Notes: generated by a model from the letters alone, not told the origin. DNA of 64,000 nucleotides from Propionicimonas sp020161015 (GCF_964266745.1 NZ_CAXWGX010000027.1:62001-126000); one strand, 5' to 3'; counted from the stretch's first letter, positions 51,949-60,758 are shown. Translations and numbers: made by a program.

Positions 51949-52227
51949 ATGTCGTGGCGTCCCTTCTGGTCGTCGGTCGTGGCGTATATCGGCCTTGTGG
52001 GCTGCGGTTTCTTCGCGCGATATGGATCCTCGATCATCTACCTCCAAGTCACTGGATCAACGAATGCCCCACATGTCTCGCAGGCGCTCTACGGCGCAGG
52101 GCTCCTCATCATCGCCATTGGCGCCATAGCCGCATTGGTCCGCTTTCTGGCGCGGGGTGGGCTGATGCTCTTCGCATTGGGGCTGGCCCCTCAGATCGGC
52201 CTCCTGCCGATCATTCTCGGCTCATAA
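51949..52227 (+). CDS. small membrane protein, hypothetical
   Basis: 92 residues from ATG 51949 (GTG 51919 is an alternative) with three hydrophobic segments: SSVVAYIGLVGCGFFA, ALYGAGLLIIAIGAIAALVRFL and GLMLFALGLAPQIGLLPIIL. No family recognised. The hydrophobic pattern argues for a real gene. It is close to the right end of island 2. Confidence 0.45.
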   Translation: MSWRPFWSSVVAYIGLVGCGFFARYGSSIIYLQVTGSTNAPHVSQALYGAGLLIIAIGAIAALVRFLARGGLMLFALGLAPQIGLLPIILGS

Positions 52228-52377
52228 GCCCGCAGATTTGGCACTCCTGCACTTTTGGGTGACAGTTGGGTTTGGAACCGCCCGGACGGCCGCTTGCGGA
52301 TCGTGCCGAAGGCCCGGCGCGGACGGCGCGTCTCTGCAGTGACCATCGTCTCTCCGGCGCGCGGGGTGGGCTGCTTC

Positions 52378-52460
52378 GTGCATCGAGGTGCACTATCTCC
52401 GCGATTCGAGCCCTGTCAGGCAAGGCCCTCGGAACTGGTTCGAGCCCCCTCCGCGCCCAC
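52378..52460. other. degenerate att-like site, right end of island 2
   Basis: At 52437-52460 the sequence GGTTCGAG...CCTCCGCGCCCAC matches the 23-base att core except for two substitutions and one insertion. Forty bases before it, GTGCATCGA (52378) and GTGCACTAT (52388) echo the arm repeats of island 1, and the following CTATCTC..CGATTC.AGCCCTG matches 35061-35098. No tRNA 5' part is present. It looks like an older copy of the same right-end structure. Confidence 0.65.
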
Positions 52461-52538
52461 CGCTCAAGGGGGCTCGTGGGCTCCGTCGCGGAAGCCTGCG
52501 GACCTCAGGGAACGGCTGCGCTCCCGCCCCCACCGGCC

Positions 52539-52544
52539 TAGGCT
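52539..52544 (+). promoter_or_regulatory. -10 element TAGGCT
   Basis: TAGGCT 62 bases before the ATG at 52607, the only promoter-like hexamer in this gap. Confidence 0.35.
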
Positions 52545-52606
52545 GGAAAGGTATCGGCCTGCGCGCCGAGGGCCGGCGTGCCGGGTTCGGGGGAAGACGG
52601 TGTGCG

Positions 52607-55129
52607 ATGCGTACCGCGCGCCTGAGGCTTGCGTTCATCGCGGCCCTGGCCACTCTGTTCACCATGACGGGCACCTCGTTGCCCGCCGCCGCGGCCGATC
52701 CGACGGCCGCCATCAAGGGCGTGGTCCTGTCGTTCATGGACCCGCTCGGTTTCGCGAGGGTCACGGTGTTCAACGCCGACACCGGGACCGCGCTGAAGTC
52801 CGTCGTCGCCGACGTCGGCGGCAACTACCTCGTCACCGGCCTGCCGGCAGGACGCGTCCAGGTGCGGGCGACGAAGACCGGCTACCTGACCAGCTGGGCC
52901 GACAACGCCCCCAGCCGGGCCACCGCCCGCATCTACACCCTGTCACCGGGACAGGTCCTCGAGCAGTCCTGGGACCCCCCGGTGCTCTCGCTCGACCTCG
53001 CGCCGGAGGCGGTGGTCACCGGGACCGTGCTCGGCGTCCGTGACGTGCCGCTGCCCGGAACCGGGACCCCGGTCGCCGGGGCGAGCGTCACGGTGCTGTC
53101 CGAGGACGGACGCGGCCTCGGCCACGCCGTGACGGACGCCACCGGCGGCTTCCGGGTGGGCATGCTTCCCTCCGGCCTCGTCCGGGTGAGGGCCTCGGCC
53201 GCCGGCTACCTCACGGCGCTGGCTCCCAACAACCCGTTCGGTGAGGCCCAGTCTTTCCCGGTGATGGCCGGGGCGACCACCGGGATCGGGCTCCTGCGCC
53301 TCTACGCGCCCGCGGTGATCCTCGGTGAGGTCCGCTCCGGCGCCGGGCCGATCGTCGGCACCGCCCAGGTGAAGGTGCTCGACGCCGTCACCGGCAAGGT
53401 CCTCCGGTCTCTGGTCACCGACAGTGGCGGCGGCTTCCGGGTCGACAACCTGCCGCCCGTGACCGTCCGGCTGAAGGCCACCGCGGACGGCTACCTCGCC
53501 GGATCCTCCGGCCCCTACCCGCTGGGGCCGGGGGTGGAGACGGGCGTCGTGCTCGACCTGACACCGGCAGGGGTGGTCACCGGGTCGGTGTGCAGCGTGG
53601 AGTTCATCGACGACCTGGGGGTGGTCAGCCCGTGCGTGCCGCAGGGCGGAGTGAAGGTCACCGTCGTCTCCGCGGACACCGGGGCAACCCTCGCCTCCGG
53701 GGTCACCCAGGACATCAGCGGCGCCTTCCGGATCGGGGGGCTCCCCGAGGGCAGGGTGCAGGTGAAAGCCGTGGCGCCGGGGTGGCTGACCGCCTGGGCG
53801 CCGGATGTGGGGCGACGCGTGGACGCGAAGGTCTTCGACGTCCGCCCGGGAACCCCGACGGACGTCGGGACGGTGACGCTGTACGAGCCGGCGACCGTCT
53901 ACGTCGACGTGCTGTGGAACATGGACCCGATTCCGGGGACGGCCACCCTCACCCTCCTCGACACCTCCACCAACAAGGTGGTCCGCACCGTGCAGACCGC
54001 TGCCGGCGGTGCGGCGACGCGGCTCGGTGACCTCCGTCCCGGCAGCTACCGGGTTCGCGCCGTCGCGGACGGCTTCCTGCCCCGGTGGTCGGGCACCTTC
54101 ACGCTCCTTCCCGGACAGGTTCTCGGGCCGGAGTGGGCGCGCGGGTGCATCGTCCTCCCGCTGGAGCTCGAAGGGGTGATCACCGGGAACGTCATGGGGT
54201 TCGGCGCCGGCTACGACGACCCGGTCCCCGGCCCGAAGGTCGTGGCCGTGGACGCCACGACCGGAAAGGTCCTCGGCTCGGCCACCACGTCCGCGGAGAT
54301 CGACCACTACGGCGACTTCCGGATCGCCGGGCTGCCGCACACGACCGTCAGGCTCAAGGTGACTGCGCCGACGTTCCTGACGAGCTGGGCACCGGGACGG
54401 CGGACGGCTGCCGAGGCCGAGGTCTACACCGTCCATCCGGTTCTGTTCGGTGACGCGACCGACGTGGGCGTGGTCGCGATCTTCCGGCCCGCCACGATCA
54501 TCGGCCAGGTGGTCAGCGCGGGGGCCCCGGTCGAGTCGGCCAGGGTGACGGTGTTCGACGCCGGCACGGGCGCTGCGCTCAGGTCGGTCACGACCGACGC
54601 CGACGGGCGTTACCGCGTCGAGGGCCTGTGGACCGGCTGGTCGCTGCAGGTGAAGGTGCGGGCGCTCAAGGACGGCTACATCACCAACTGGGCCGACTCC
54701 GACGTCCAGCGCACCATGGCGACCGCGACGGTGTTCCCGCTGGGGCCCGGTGACGTGCTGGAGCAGACCGGTTCGGGCCTGCCCTCGCTCTACCTCGAGA
54801 TCGCCAGGGAGGCGGTCGTCCAGGGACAGGTCCTGGGCAACTTCGACCCGCTCGACGGTGCGACCGTCACCGTCGTCGACGCCGTCACCGGCAAGGCGTT
54901 GAGGTCGGCGGTGTCCGACGTCACCGGCGCCTACCGCATCGGAGGCATCGACGCCTGGGGCGGCCGCCAGGTCAAGGTCAGGGCGAGCAAGGCCGGCTGG
55001 CGGACGTCGTGGGCCGACGGTGCGTGGACACAGGGCACGGCGCGGGTCTTCGGACTCCACCCCGGCACCGTGCTCACGCAGTCGTGGGATCCGATGGTCC
55101 TGTACCTCGACCTGCAGAAGCTCGCCTGA
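52607..55129 (+). CDS. secreted protein of eight carboxypeptidase-regulatory-like repeats
   Basis: 840 residues from ATG 52607. A signal peptide (LRLAFIAALATLFTMTGTSLPAAAA) precedes eight repeats of 90-110 residues, each an Ig-like beta-sandwich with the pattern (A/G)VV.G.V...G..V.VTV.DA.TG...RS..TD..G.YRV.GLP.G.V.V.A...GYLTSWA. No catalytic domain, LPXTG or C-terminal membrane helix is seen, so it should be released or held by the repeats. Similar repeat proteins serve as surface stalks or adhesins; function here is unknown. A longer open frame upstream lacks homology. Confidence 0.8.
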   Translation: MRTARLRLAFIAALATLFTMTGTSLPAAAADPTAAIKGVVLSFMDPLGFARVTVFNADTGTALKSVVADVGGNYLVTGLPAGRVQVRATKTGYLTSWADNAPSRATARIYTLSPGQVLEQSWDPPVLSLDLAPEAVVTGTVLGVRDVPLPGTGTPVAGASVTVLSEDGRGLGHAVTDATGGFRVGMLPSGLVRVRASAAGYLTALAPNNPFGEAQSFPVMAGATTGIGLLRLYAPAVILGEVRSGAGPIVGTAQVKVLDAVTGKVLRSLVTDSGGGFRVDNLPPVTVRLKATADGYLAGSSGPYPLGPGVETGVVLDLTPAGVVTGSVCSVEFIDDLGVVSPCVPQGGVKVTVVSADTGATLASGVTQDISGAFRIGGLPEGRVQVKAVAPGWLTAWAPDVGRRVDAKVFDVRPGTPTDVGTVTLYEPATVYVDVLWNMDPIPGTATLTLLDTSTNKVVRTVQTAAGGAATRLGDLRPGSYRVRAVADGFLPRWSGTFTLLPGQVLGPEWARGCIVLPLELEGVITGNVMGFGAGYDDPVPGPKVVAVDATTGKVLGSATTSAEIDHYGDFRIAGLPHTTVRLKVTAPTFLTSWAPGRRTAAEAEVYTVHPVLFGDATDVGVVAIFRPATIIGQVVSAGAPVESARVTVFDAGTGAALRSVTTDADGRYRVEGLWTGWSLQVKVRALKDGYITNWADSDVQRTMATATVFPLGPGDVLEQTGSGLPSLYLEIAREAVVQGQVLGNFDPLDGATVTVVDAVTGKALRSAVSDVTGAYRIGGIDAWGGRQVKVRASKAGWRTSWADGAWTQGTARVFGLHPGTVLTQSWDPMVLYLDLQKLA

Positions 55130-55171
55130 GACCACGGGAGAGGGAGGGGCGGCCACCTGGGCCGGCGGGGC

Positions 55172-55903
55172 CTACCCCGGCCAGCCCAGGCGGGCCGCCA
55201 CCACGTCCGCCGCCGTCCCCGGGAACTGCGACCACCCCGGCTCGAGCAGCTCGCGGGCCAGGCGGAACAGGCTCCGCGCGCACGTCTCGACGTCGGCGTC
55301 CAGGGCGTCTGCCAGGCGCGCCGCGACCTCCGGAAGGGCCTGCTCCAGGCGCCGCAGGGGATCGAACGGACTGCGCGGCGCCTGTGGCGCGAGCCGTTGG
55401 CGCAGTGCCTCCGCCAGGCAGGTCAGCGCGTGGGCGCGGACGTGGGCGTTCCCGGACACCCGCTCACCCCGGCGCACCCTCCCGACGCCGATGTAGAGCT
55501 TGGCGAGGAACAGCGCGACCTCGTCGGCAGGATCGGGCAGAGGGTCGGGGTCGGCGAAGCGGAGGTCGCCGCCGTCGAGCAGCACCTGCCGCTGCGGATC
55601 GCGGATCGTCCACGGGCGCCCGGCGCCGAACTCGTAGAGCACGCCGTCGTCGTACAACGCCACGCCGCCGTTCTCTCCCTCGTGCGCGGCCATCACCAGG
55701 CGCTCGCGGAACGGCAGGAACGGCCAGTCCCGGGCGAGTGCTGCGGCCGGCTCGGCGACGAACAGGTTGAAGTCGAGGTCCGACCACCCGTCGCGACGCC
55801 CGTCCCCGCCCGCCGCGGACGAGCCGAACACGACCAGGCTGGTCACTCCGGGCGTCCGGCGGCAGCGGGCCAGCAGTGCGTCGCGGTGTTCGTGCAGCTC
55901 CAT
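55172..55903 (-). CDS. nucleotidyltransferase-domain protein
   Basis: 243 residues with the polymerase-beta-like motif VVFGSSAAGGDGRRDGWSDLDFNLFV (GS...SDLDF), followed by an all-helical half (VALFLAKLYIGVGRVRRGE). The layout resembles aminoglycoside 6-adenylyltransferase-like proteins, but the substrate cannot be told and resistance should not be assumed. Convergent with the repeat protein. Confidence 0.7.
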   Translation of the reverse strand: MELHEHRDALLARCRRTPGVTSLVVFGSSAAGGDGRRDGWSDLDFNLFVAEPAAALARDWPFLPFRERLVMAAHEGENGGVALYDDGVLYEFGAGRPWTIRDPQRQVLLDGGDLRFADPDPLPDPADEVALFLAKLYIGVGRVRRGERVSGNAHVRAHALTCLAEALRQRLAPQAPRSPFDPLRRLEQALPEVAARLADALDADVETCARSLFRLARELLEPGWSQFPGTAADVVAARLGWPG

Positions 55904-56189
55904 CCCACGATTATGGCGACGCCTGCCGGCGTTTCCGCCGCGTTGCGCAATTCAGTGGCGCAAGCTCACAACGATGTAATTCAGGGACGGCGCACCGACG
56001 CCCTTCCTCGCTGCGCACCCGCGGCGGGCCGGGACCGGCGAGGGCACCGCGGTCGGCACCCTGAATTCACCGTTCGGACGCGGAGGGACCCGCAGTGCCG
56101 ACGGTGACATGCCTAGTGGGGGCCCGAAACAGGGAAGGAGCCCGCCACGAACCGGAGTTCTGCGGGCACTGCCGGGGGGCAGCCAGTCC

Positions 56190-56236
56190 GGCTCGGGGGG
56201 AACCGGATCTGTAAGGCGGGGGCTCGGGGGGAACCG
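56190..56236. repeat. two 16-base direct repeats
   Basis: GGCTCGGGGGGAACCG is present twice, exactly, 31 bases apart. A weaker third version (GCCGGGGGGCAGCC) lies at about 56171. Function unknown. Confidence 0.6.
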
Positions 56237-56470
56237 CTCGCCACGACGTGAACTTTACCGCAGTCCGCCGCTGCAATTGCAAGCGATTCCCGAAGATTTC
56301 CCGCGACATTCTTCCGGTCCCCCGGAAAGGGGACAACCCCTAGTCACGACCGCAGGATCAAACGCCGGTCACCCGTGGAGGGGACATTTTCCGGAAATGC
56401 AGCCGCGAAATGCCCCGAAATGTCACCCGGTCAGGTGACAGCGCCCGCGCCGGGAGCGGGGGTGGTGGCG

Positions 56471-56476
56471 TAGAGT
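56471..56476 (+). promoter_or_regulatory. -10 element TAGAGT of prfB, probably leaderless
   Basis: TAGAGT ends eight bases before the GTG start of prfB and no ribosome site lies between, so transcription probably begins at or just before the start codon. Confidence 0.45.
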
Positions 56477-56484
56477 GGCTCCTC

Positions 56485-57594
56485 GTGACTGCCGCTGACC
56501 TCCAGGCCGACCTGGCCGTCCTCGACCGCACGTTGACCTCGATCGAGGCGGTGATCGACCCCACCGCCAAGCGCGCGCAGATCGCCGACCTCCAGGAGCA
56601 GGTTGCCGCCCCCGACCTGTGGGACGACCAGGAGAACGCGCAGCGGGTGACCTCTTCGCTCTCCCGGCTCCAGGCCGAGGTGGACCGTGTGGTCGCGCTC
56701 CGCGGGCGCGTGGACGACCTCGGCGTGCTGATCGAGCTCTCCGTCGAGGAGGACGACCCGGCGACGCTGGCCGAGGCACAGCGGGAGTACAAGGCGCTGG
56801 CCGCCGACATCGAGGCCCTCGAGGTCCGCACGTTGCTGTCCGGGGAGTACGACCAGCGGGACGCCCTGGTCACGATCCGCTCGGAGGCCGGCGGGGTGGA
56901 CGCGGCCGACTTCGCGGCCATGCTGTTGCGGATGTACCTGCGCTGGGCCGAACGGCACGGCTACGCCACGGAGGTGTACGACACCTCCTACGCGGAGGAG
57001 GCCGGCATCAAGTCGGCCACCTTCACCGTCAAGGAGCCCTTCGCCTACGGCATGCTCTCCGTCGAGCAGGGGACGCACCGGCTGGTCCGCATCAGCCCCT
57101 TCGACAACCAGGGACGCCGCCAGACGTCCTTCGCCGGCGTCGACGTGCTCCCGGTCACCGAGGAGACCGACCACATCGACATTCCGGAGGCCGACATCCG
57201 GGTGGACGTGTTCCGCTCGTCCGGCCCCGGCGGCCAGAGCGTGAACACCACCGACTCGGCCGTCCGGATCACCCACCTGCCGACCGGCCTGGTGGTGTCC
57301 TGCCAGAACGAGAAGTCCCAGCTGCAGAACAAGGCCGCCGCGCTGCGCGTCCTCCAGTCGCGGCTGCTGGAACGCGCCCGTGCCGAGAAGGAGGCCGAGA
57401 TGCGCGAGCTCAAGGGGGAGGGCGGCAACTCCTGGGGGTCGCAGATGCGGTCCTACGTCCTGCACCCCTACCAGATGGTGAAGGACCTACGCACCGACTT
57501 CGAGGTGGGCAACCCCGACGCGGTCTTCGACGGCGACATCGACGGCTTCCTGGACGCGGGCGTCCGCTGGCGCCGTCAGCAGGGCGAACGCTGA
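56485..57594 (+). CDS. prfB: peptide chain release factor 2
   Basis: 369 residues from GTG 56485. RF2 recognises UGA and UAA and triggers peptide release. The SPF stop-codon motif is in HRLVRISPFDNQGRRQTSF and the catalytic GGQ in RSSGPGGQSVNTTDSAVRITHLPTG. The frame is continuous, so there is no programmed +1 frameshift as in E. coli prfB. It precedes ftsE, a usual actinobacterial order. Confidence 0.96.
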   Translation: MTAADLQADLAVLDRTLTSIEAVIDPTAKRAQIADLQEQVAAPDLWDDQENAQRVTSSLSRLQAEVDRVVALRGRVDDLGVLIELSVEEDDPATLAEAQREYKALAADIEALEVRTLLSGEYDQRDALVTIRSEAGGVDAADFAAMLLRMYLRWAERHGYATEVYDTSYAEEAGIKSATFTVKEPFAYGMLSVEQGTHRLVRISPFDNQGRRQTSFAGVDVLPVTEETDHIDIPEADIRVDVFRSSGPGGQSVNTTDSAVRITHLPTGLVVSCQNEKSQLQNKAAALRVLQSRLLERARAEKEAEMRELKGEGGNSWGSQMRSYVLHPYQMVKDLRTDFEVGNPDAVFDGDIDGFLDAGVRWRRQQGER

Positions 57595-57634
57595 CCATGC
57601 GGGCAACCCTGACGGGCGTCGTGGGGTCGTCGCA

Positions 57635-57640
57635 TACACT
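57635..57640 (+). promoter_or_regulatory. -10 element upstream of ftsE
   Basis: TACACT lies 67 bases before the ftsE start in the 112-base gap after prfB. A loose -35 (TGACGG at 57610) sits 19 bases away. Confidence 0.35.
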
Positions 57641-57706
57641 GCCCGGTGGCCGGCCTCGCCTCACCTCGAGGGAACGTCCCCATCGCCTACCCGGTCGAGC
57701 AACCTC

Positions 57707-58393
57707 GTGATCAGATTCGAAGACGTCACCAAGACCTACGACGGCCAGACGCGCCCGGCCCTCCGTAACGTGACCGTGGAGATCGCCAAGGGAGAGTTCG
57801 CCTTCCTCGTCGGCCAGTCCGGCTCGGGCAAGTCGACCTTCCTGCGGCTCATCCTGCGCGAGTACCTGCCCACCAGCGGCCACATCCATGTGGCCGGCAA
57901 GGACCTCAACCGGCTGCACAGCTGGAAGGTGCCCGCGCTGCGCCGCCAGATCGGCACCGTCTTCCAGGACTTCCGGCTGCTGCCGGGCAAGACCGTGAAC
58001 GAGAACGTCGGCTTCGCGATGCAGGTGATCGGCAAGCCGGCGTCCCTCATTCGCACGGTCGTCCCCGAGACCCTCGAGCTCGTCGGGCTGGAGGGCAAGG
58101 GCGACCGGCTCCCCGAGGAGCTGTCCGGAGGCGAGCAGCAACGCGTGGCCATCGCGCGCGCGTTCGTCAACCGTCCGGCGATCCTGATCGCGGACGAACC
58201 CACCGGCAACCTCGACCCGAACACGAGCATCGGGATCATGAAGCTGCTCGACCGGATCAACAAGTCCGACACGACCGTGATCATGGCCACCCACGACGCG
58301 AACATCGTCGACCAGATGCGCAAGCGGGTGATCGAACTGGCCAACGGGGAGGTCGTGCGTGACCAGAGCAAGGGTGTGTATGGCTACCAGTGA
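57707..58393 (+). CDS. ftsE: cell division ATP-binding protein FtsE
   Basis: 228 residues. ATPase of the FtsEX complex that drives peptidoglycan hydrolysis at division through a periplasmic or extracellular partner. Walker A LVGQSGSGKST, Q-loop TVFQDFRLLPGKTV, signature LSGGEQQRVAIARA, Walker B ILIADEPTGNLD. GTG start. Followed by ftsX and an M23 peptidase gene, the likely partner. Confidence 0.95.
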   Translation: MIRFEDVTKTYDGQTRPALRNVTVEIAKGEFAFLVGQSGSGKSTFLRLILREYLPTSGHIHVAGKDLNRLHSWKVPALRRQIGTVFQDFRLLPGKTVNENVGFAMQVIGKPASLIRTVVPETLELVGLEGKGDRLPEELSGGEQQRVAIARAFVNRPAILIADEPTGNLDPNTSIGIMKLLDRINKSDTTVIMATHDANIVDQMRKRVIELANGEVVRDQSKGVYGYQ

Positions 58394-58420
58394 TCCGCGT
58401 CTGGCACGGAGGGCCGTCCG

Positions 58421-59326
58421 ATGAGGCACACGCTCAGCGAGACCTGGTCCGGCCTGCGCCGCAACGCGTCCATGACCCTGGCCGTGGTGGTCACCATGTG
58501 GGTGTCCCTGACCCTCTTCGGCGCGGGGCTCCTCGTGGCGCAGCAGGTCGAGCGGCTGAAGGACGACTGGTACGACAAGGTGGAGATCAGCGTCTTCCTC
58601 TGCGTCGCCGACTCCCGGGGCGGCAACTGCGTCCCCGGCGAGCCCGCCACGGACGCCCAGCGCACCACCATCGAGGAGACCCTCCGCAGCAACCCCGAGG
58701 TCGCCGAGGTCTTCTACGAGACCCGTGAGCAGGCCTACCAGCAGTTCCGTGAGTACTACGCGAACAACGACCCGATCCTGAAGTCGACGACCGTCGACAT
58801 GATGCAGGACTCGTTCCGGGTGAAGCTGAAGAACCCGCAGGAGTACCAGGGCGTCATCTCCGCGGTCAGCGGCCTGCCCGGCGTCCAGCAGGTGCAGGAT
58901 CTGCGGAAGTTCCTGGACCCGATGTTCGCCTGGCTCAACCTCGCCCGCTGGGCGACGGTCGGCCTCAGCGGGCTGCTGTTGCTGGCTGCGGCGCTGCAGA
59001 TCGGCAACACGATCCGGCTGGCGGCCTACTCGCGGCGCAGGGAGATCGGCATCATGCGGCTGGTCGGCGCCTCGAACTGGTACATCATGCTGCCGTTCCT
59101 GCTGGAGTCGCTGATCGCCGCGGTCGGCGGCGCGCTGCTGGCCTGCGCCACGCTGGCCGCCGTCGAGCAGTTCGTGATCGTCGGTCGGGCCGCCGTGGAG
59201 ATCCCGACCGTCCGCTGGGTCGACTGGGGCAATGTCGGGTGGGTCATGGCGAGCCTCGCCGTCGTTGCCGTCGCGCTCTCTATCATTCCTACATTGATCG
59301 CGACCCGGAGGTTCCTCCGGGTCTGA
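58421..59326 (+). CDS. ftsX: cell division permease FtsX
   Basis: 301 residues with one N-terminal membrane helix (ASMTLAVVVTMWVSLTLFGAGLLVA), a large extracytoplasmic loop carrying two cysteines (FLCVADSRGGNCVPGEP), then three C-terminal helices. The conserved ARREIGIMRLVGAS-like segment (SRRREIGIMRLVGASNWYI) joins the ATPase. The loop would bind and activate the M23 enzyme encoded 13 bases downstream. Confidence 0.95.
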   Translation: MRHTLSETWSGLRRNASMTLAVVVTMWVSLTLFGAGLLVAQQVERLKDDWYDKVEISVFLCVADSRGGNCVPGEPATDAQRTTIEETLRSNPEVAEVFYETREQAYQQFREYYANNDPILKSTTVDMMQDSFRVKLKNPQEYQGVISAVSGLPGVQQVQDLRKFLDPMFAWLNLARWATVGLSGLLLLAAALQIGNTIRLAAYSRRREIGIMRLVGASNWYIMLPFLLESLIAAVGGALLACATLAAVEQFVIVGRAAVEIPTVRWVDWGNVGWVMASLAVVAVALSIIPTLIATRRFLRV

Positions 59327-59339
59327 GCAGGAAAACCGA

Positions 59340-60620
59340 TTGGGGCAACTCGTGCTGGTGTCTTCCCCCACCGCACGCGGAGCCCGGGGTAGCCGCCTCG
59401 GCCCGTACGTGCATGTGGCCAGAGTCGTGCTCGTGCCTGCGTTGCTGTTGGGGCTCGTCGTCAGCGCCAGTCCGGCCGCGTCCGCGGGTGGCCTGACCGA
59501 CGCGCGCGACAAGGTGCGCAAGGCGCTCGTGCAGGCGAAGAAGGACGTGGCCTCGGACAAGGAGGCCGTCGCATCGGCGGAGGACCGCCTGTCCGCGTCC
59601 GAGTCCTCCCTCGACAAGGCCCGCTCCGAGCTCGCGTACGTCACCAGGAAGCTCGCGGCGGCGAGGAAGCAGGACGCCGCCATCGCTGCCGACCTCGCCG
59701 TGGCGGAGGAGGCGTTCGACGATGCGTCCGCCGCCGTGCTGGCCGCCCAGGCCCGGGTGGATGACCAGCGCGCGCTCGTGGGGCAGGTCGTCCGCACGAC
59801 CTACCAGCAGCGCACCGACCTCCAGGGCCTCGGGCTCGTGCTCGGCGCCGAGTCGGCGTCCGACCTGGCGCAGCGGGTGCAGTGGTCGACGACGCTGTTC
59901 GACAGCACCACCGGCCAGCTCGACCGGCTCAAGGAACTGCAGGCCGGTCTCGAGTCCGCCCGCGCCGGACGGGCGGAGGCCGAATCCGCCCTCGGCGAGC
60001 GGCGCCGGGCGAGCGCCGCGCACGTGGCGGAGGTGAAGGAGCTCGCCGCGGAGGCGGCCAGGCGCAAGGCCGACCTCGCGAAGCTGGTTGCGGCGAACCG
60101 GGCACTCAAGGCAAAGGCCCAGGACGAGCTGGAGTCCAGCCGGAAGCAGTACCAGGCGCTGGAGAAGGAGGAGGCGCGGATCACCGCCAAGCTGCGCGGC
60201 GACAGCTACGACATCGTGAACACGGGCGGTTTCATCCGTCCGGTGAATGCCCCGAACGGCTCGCCGTTCGGCATGCGCTACCACCCGATCCTGCACTACT
60301 GGCGGATGCACTGGGGCACCGACTTCGGTGCCGCCTGCGGGGCACCGATCCGTGCGATGGCCGACGGCAAGGTGATCTCTGCCGGCTGGACGACGTACGG
60401 CTTCGGCAACTACACGATCATCAGCTACGGCCGGATGTTCGGCGCCCAGCTGGCCAGCGGCTACGCCCATCAGTCGAAGGTGCTGGTGCACGCGGGCCAG
60501 AAGGTGAAGCAGGGCCAGGTCGTCGGCTACGTCGGCACGACCGGCCTCAGCACCGGGTGCCACCTGCATCTGCAGATCTACCGCAATGGCGTGCGCGTGA
60601 ATCCGATGCGCTACTTGTAG
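59340..60620 (+). CDS. M23-family peptidoglycan hydrolase with coiled coil (FtsEX partner)
   Basis: 426 residues from TTG 59340 (AGGA seven bases upstream; GTG 59352 is an alternative). Signal peptide (VLVPALLLGLVVSASPAASA), a long coiled coil (about 55-280), then an M23 LytM domain with Zn ligands in HWGTDFGA (His, Asp) and GCHLHLQIY (HxH), plus GYAHQS. The N-terminal coiled coil plus LytM domain is the EnvC architecture. All Zn-binding residues are kept, so it is probably active. Confidence 0.88.
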   Translation: MGQLVLVSSPTARGARGSRLGPYVHVARVVLVPALLLGLVVSASPAASAGGLTDARDKVRKALVQAKKDVASDKEAVASAEDRLSASESSLDKARSELAYVTRKLAAARKQDAAIAADLAVAEEAFDDASAAVLAAQARVDDQRALVGQVVRTTYQQRTDLQGLGLVLGAESASDLAQRVQWSTTLFDSTTGQLDRLKELQAGLESARAGRAEAESALGERRRASAAHVAEVKELAAEAARRKADLAKLVAANRALKAKAQDELESSRKQYQALEKEEARITAKLRGDSYDIVNTGGFIRPVNAPNGSPFGMRYHPILHYWRMHWGTDFGAACGAPIRAMADGKVISAGWTTYGFGNYTIISYGRMFGAQLASGYAHQSKVLVHAGQKVKQGQVVGYVGTTGLSTGCHLHLQIYRNGVRVNPMRYL

Positions 60621-60758
60621 CAGCCTCGTCGCGAACGCCTGCACCAAGGATCTCGCGGCTCCCGACCCCTCAGCCGCGACACCCCCGGCCCGGCCCGTCG
60701 TCCCCCCGGCGACGGGCTGAGCTGTCGTCCGGGGAGGGCCGCTGTCCGGCCCGCTTGG

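Larger units (their letters stand above)
52228..52606. other. boundary region between island 2 and core
   Basis: 379 bases holding the degenerate arm-like repeats (52378-52396), the att-like sequence (52437-52460) and a TAGGCT -10 (52539-52544) for the next gene. No reading frame with homology. Confidence 0.55.
55904..56484. other. 581-base gap upstream of prfB
   Basis: No gene is supported. It contains the direct repeat GGCTCGGGGGGAACCG at 56190-56205 and 56221-56236 and, at its end, the prfB promoter. Several G-runs and short inverted repeats give it unusual composition. Confidence 0.5.

Noticed and set aside
52437..52460. A second tRNA gene
   Set aside because: Only a T-arm/acceptor-like 3' end is present; D-arm and anticodon arm cannot be folded from the sequence before it.
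56190..56236. A ydaO-type c-di-AMP riboswitch
   Set aside because: Only a GGGGGAACC-like stretch is shared; the remaining conserved segments are absent and the downstream gene is prfB, not a cell-wall or potassium gene.
56485..57594. Programmed frameshift in prfB
   Set aside because: The reading frame is continuous from GTG to stop with no in-frame UGA near codon 25.
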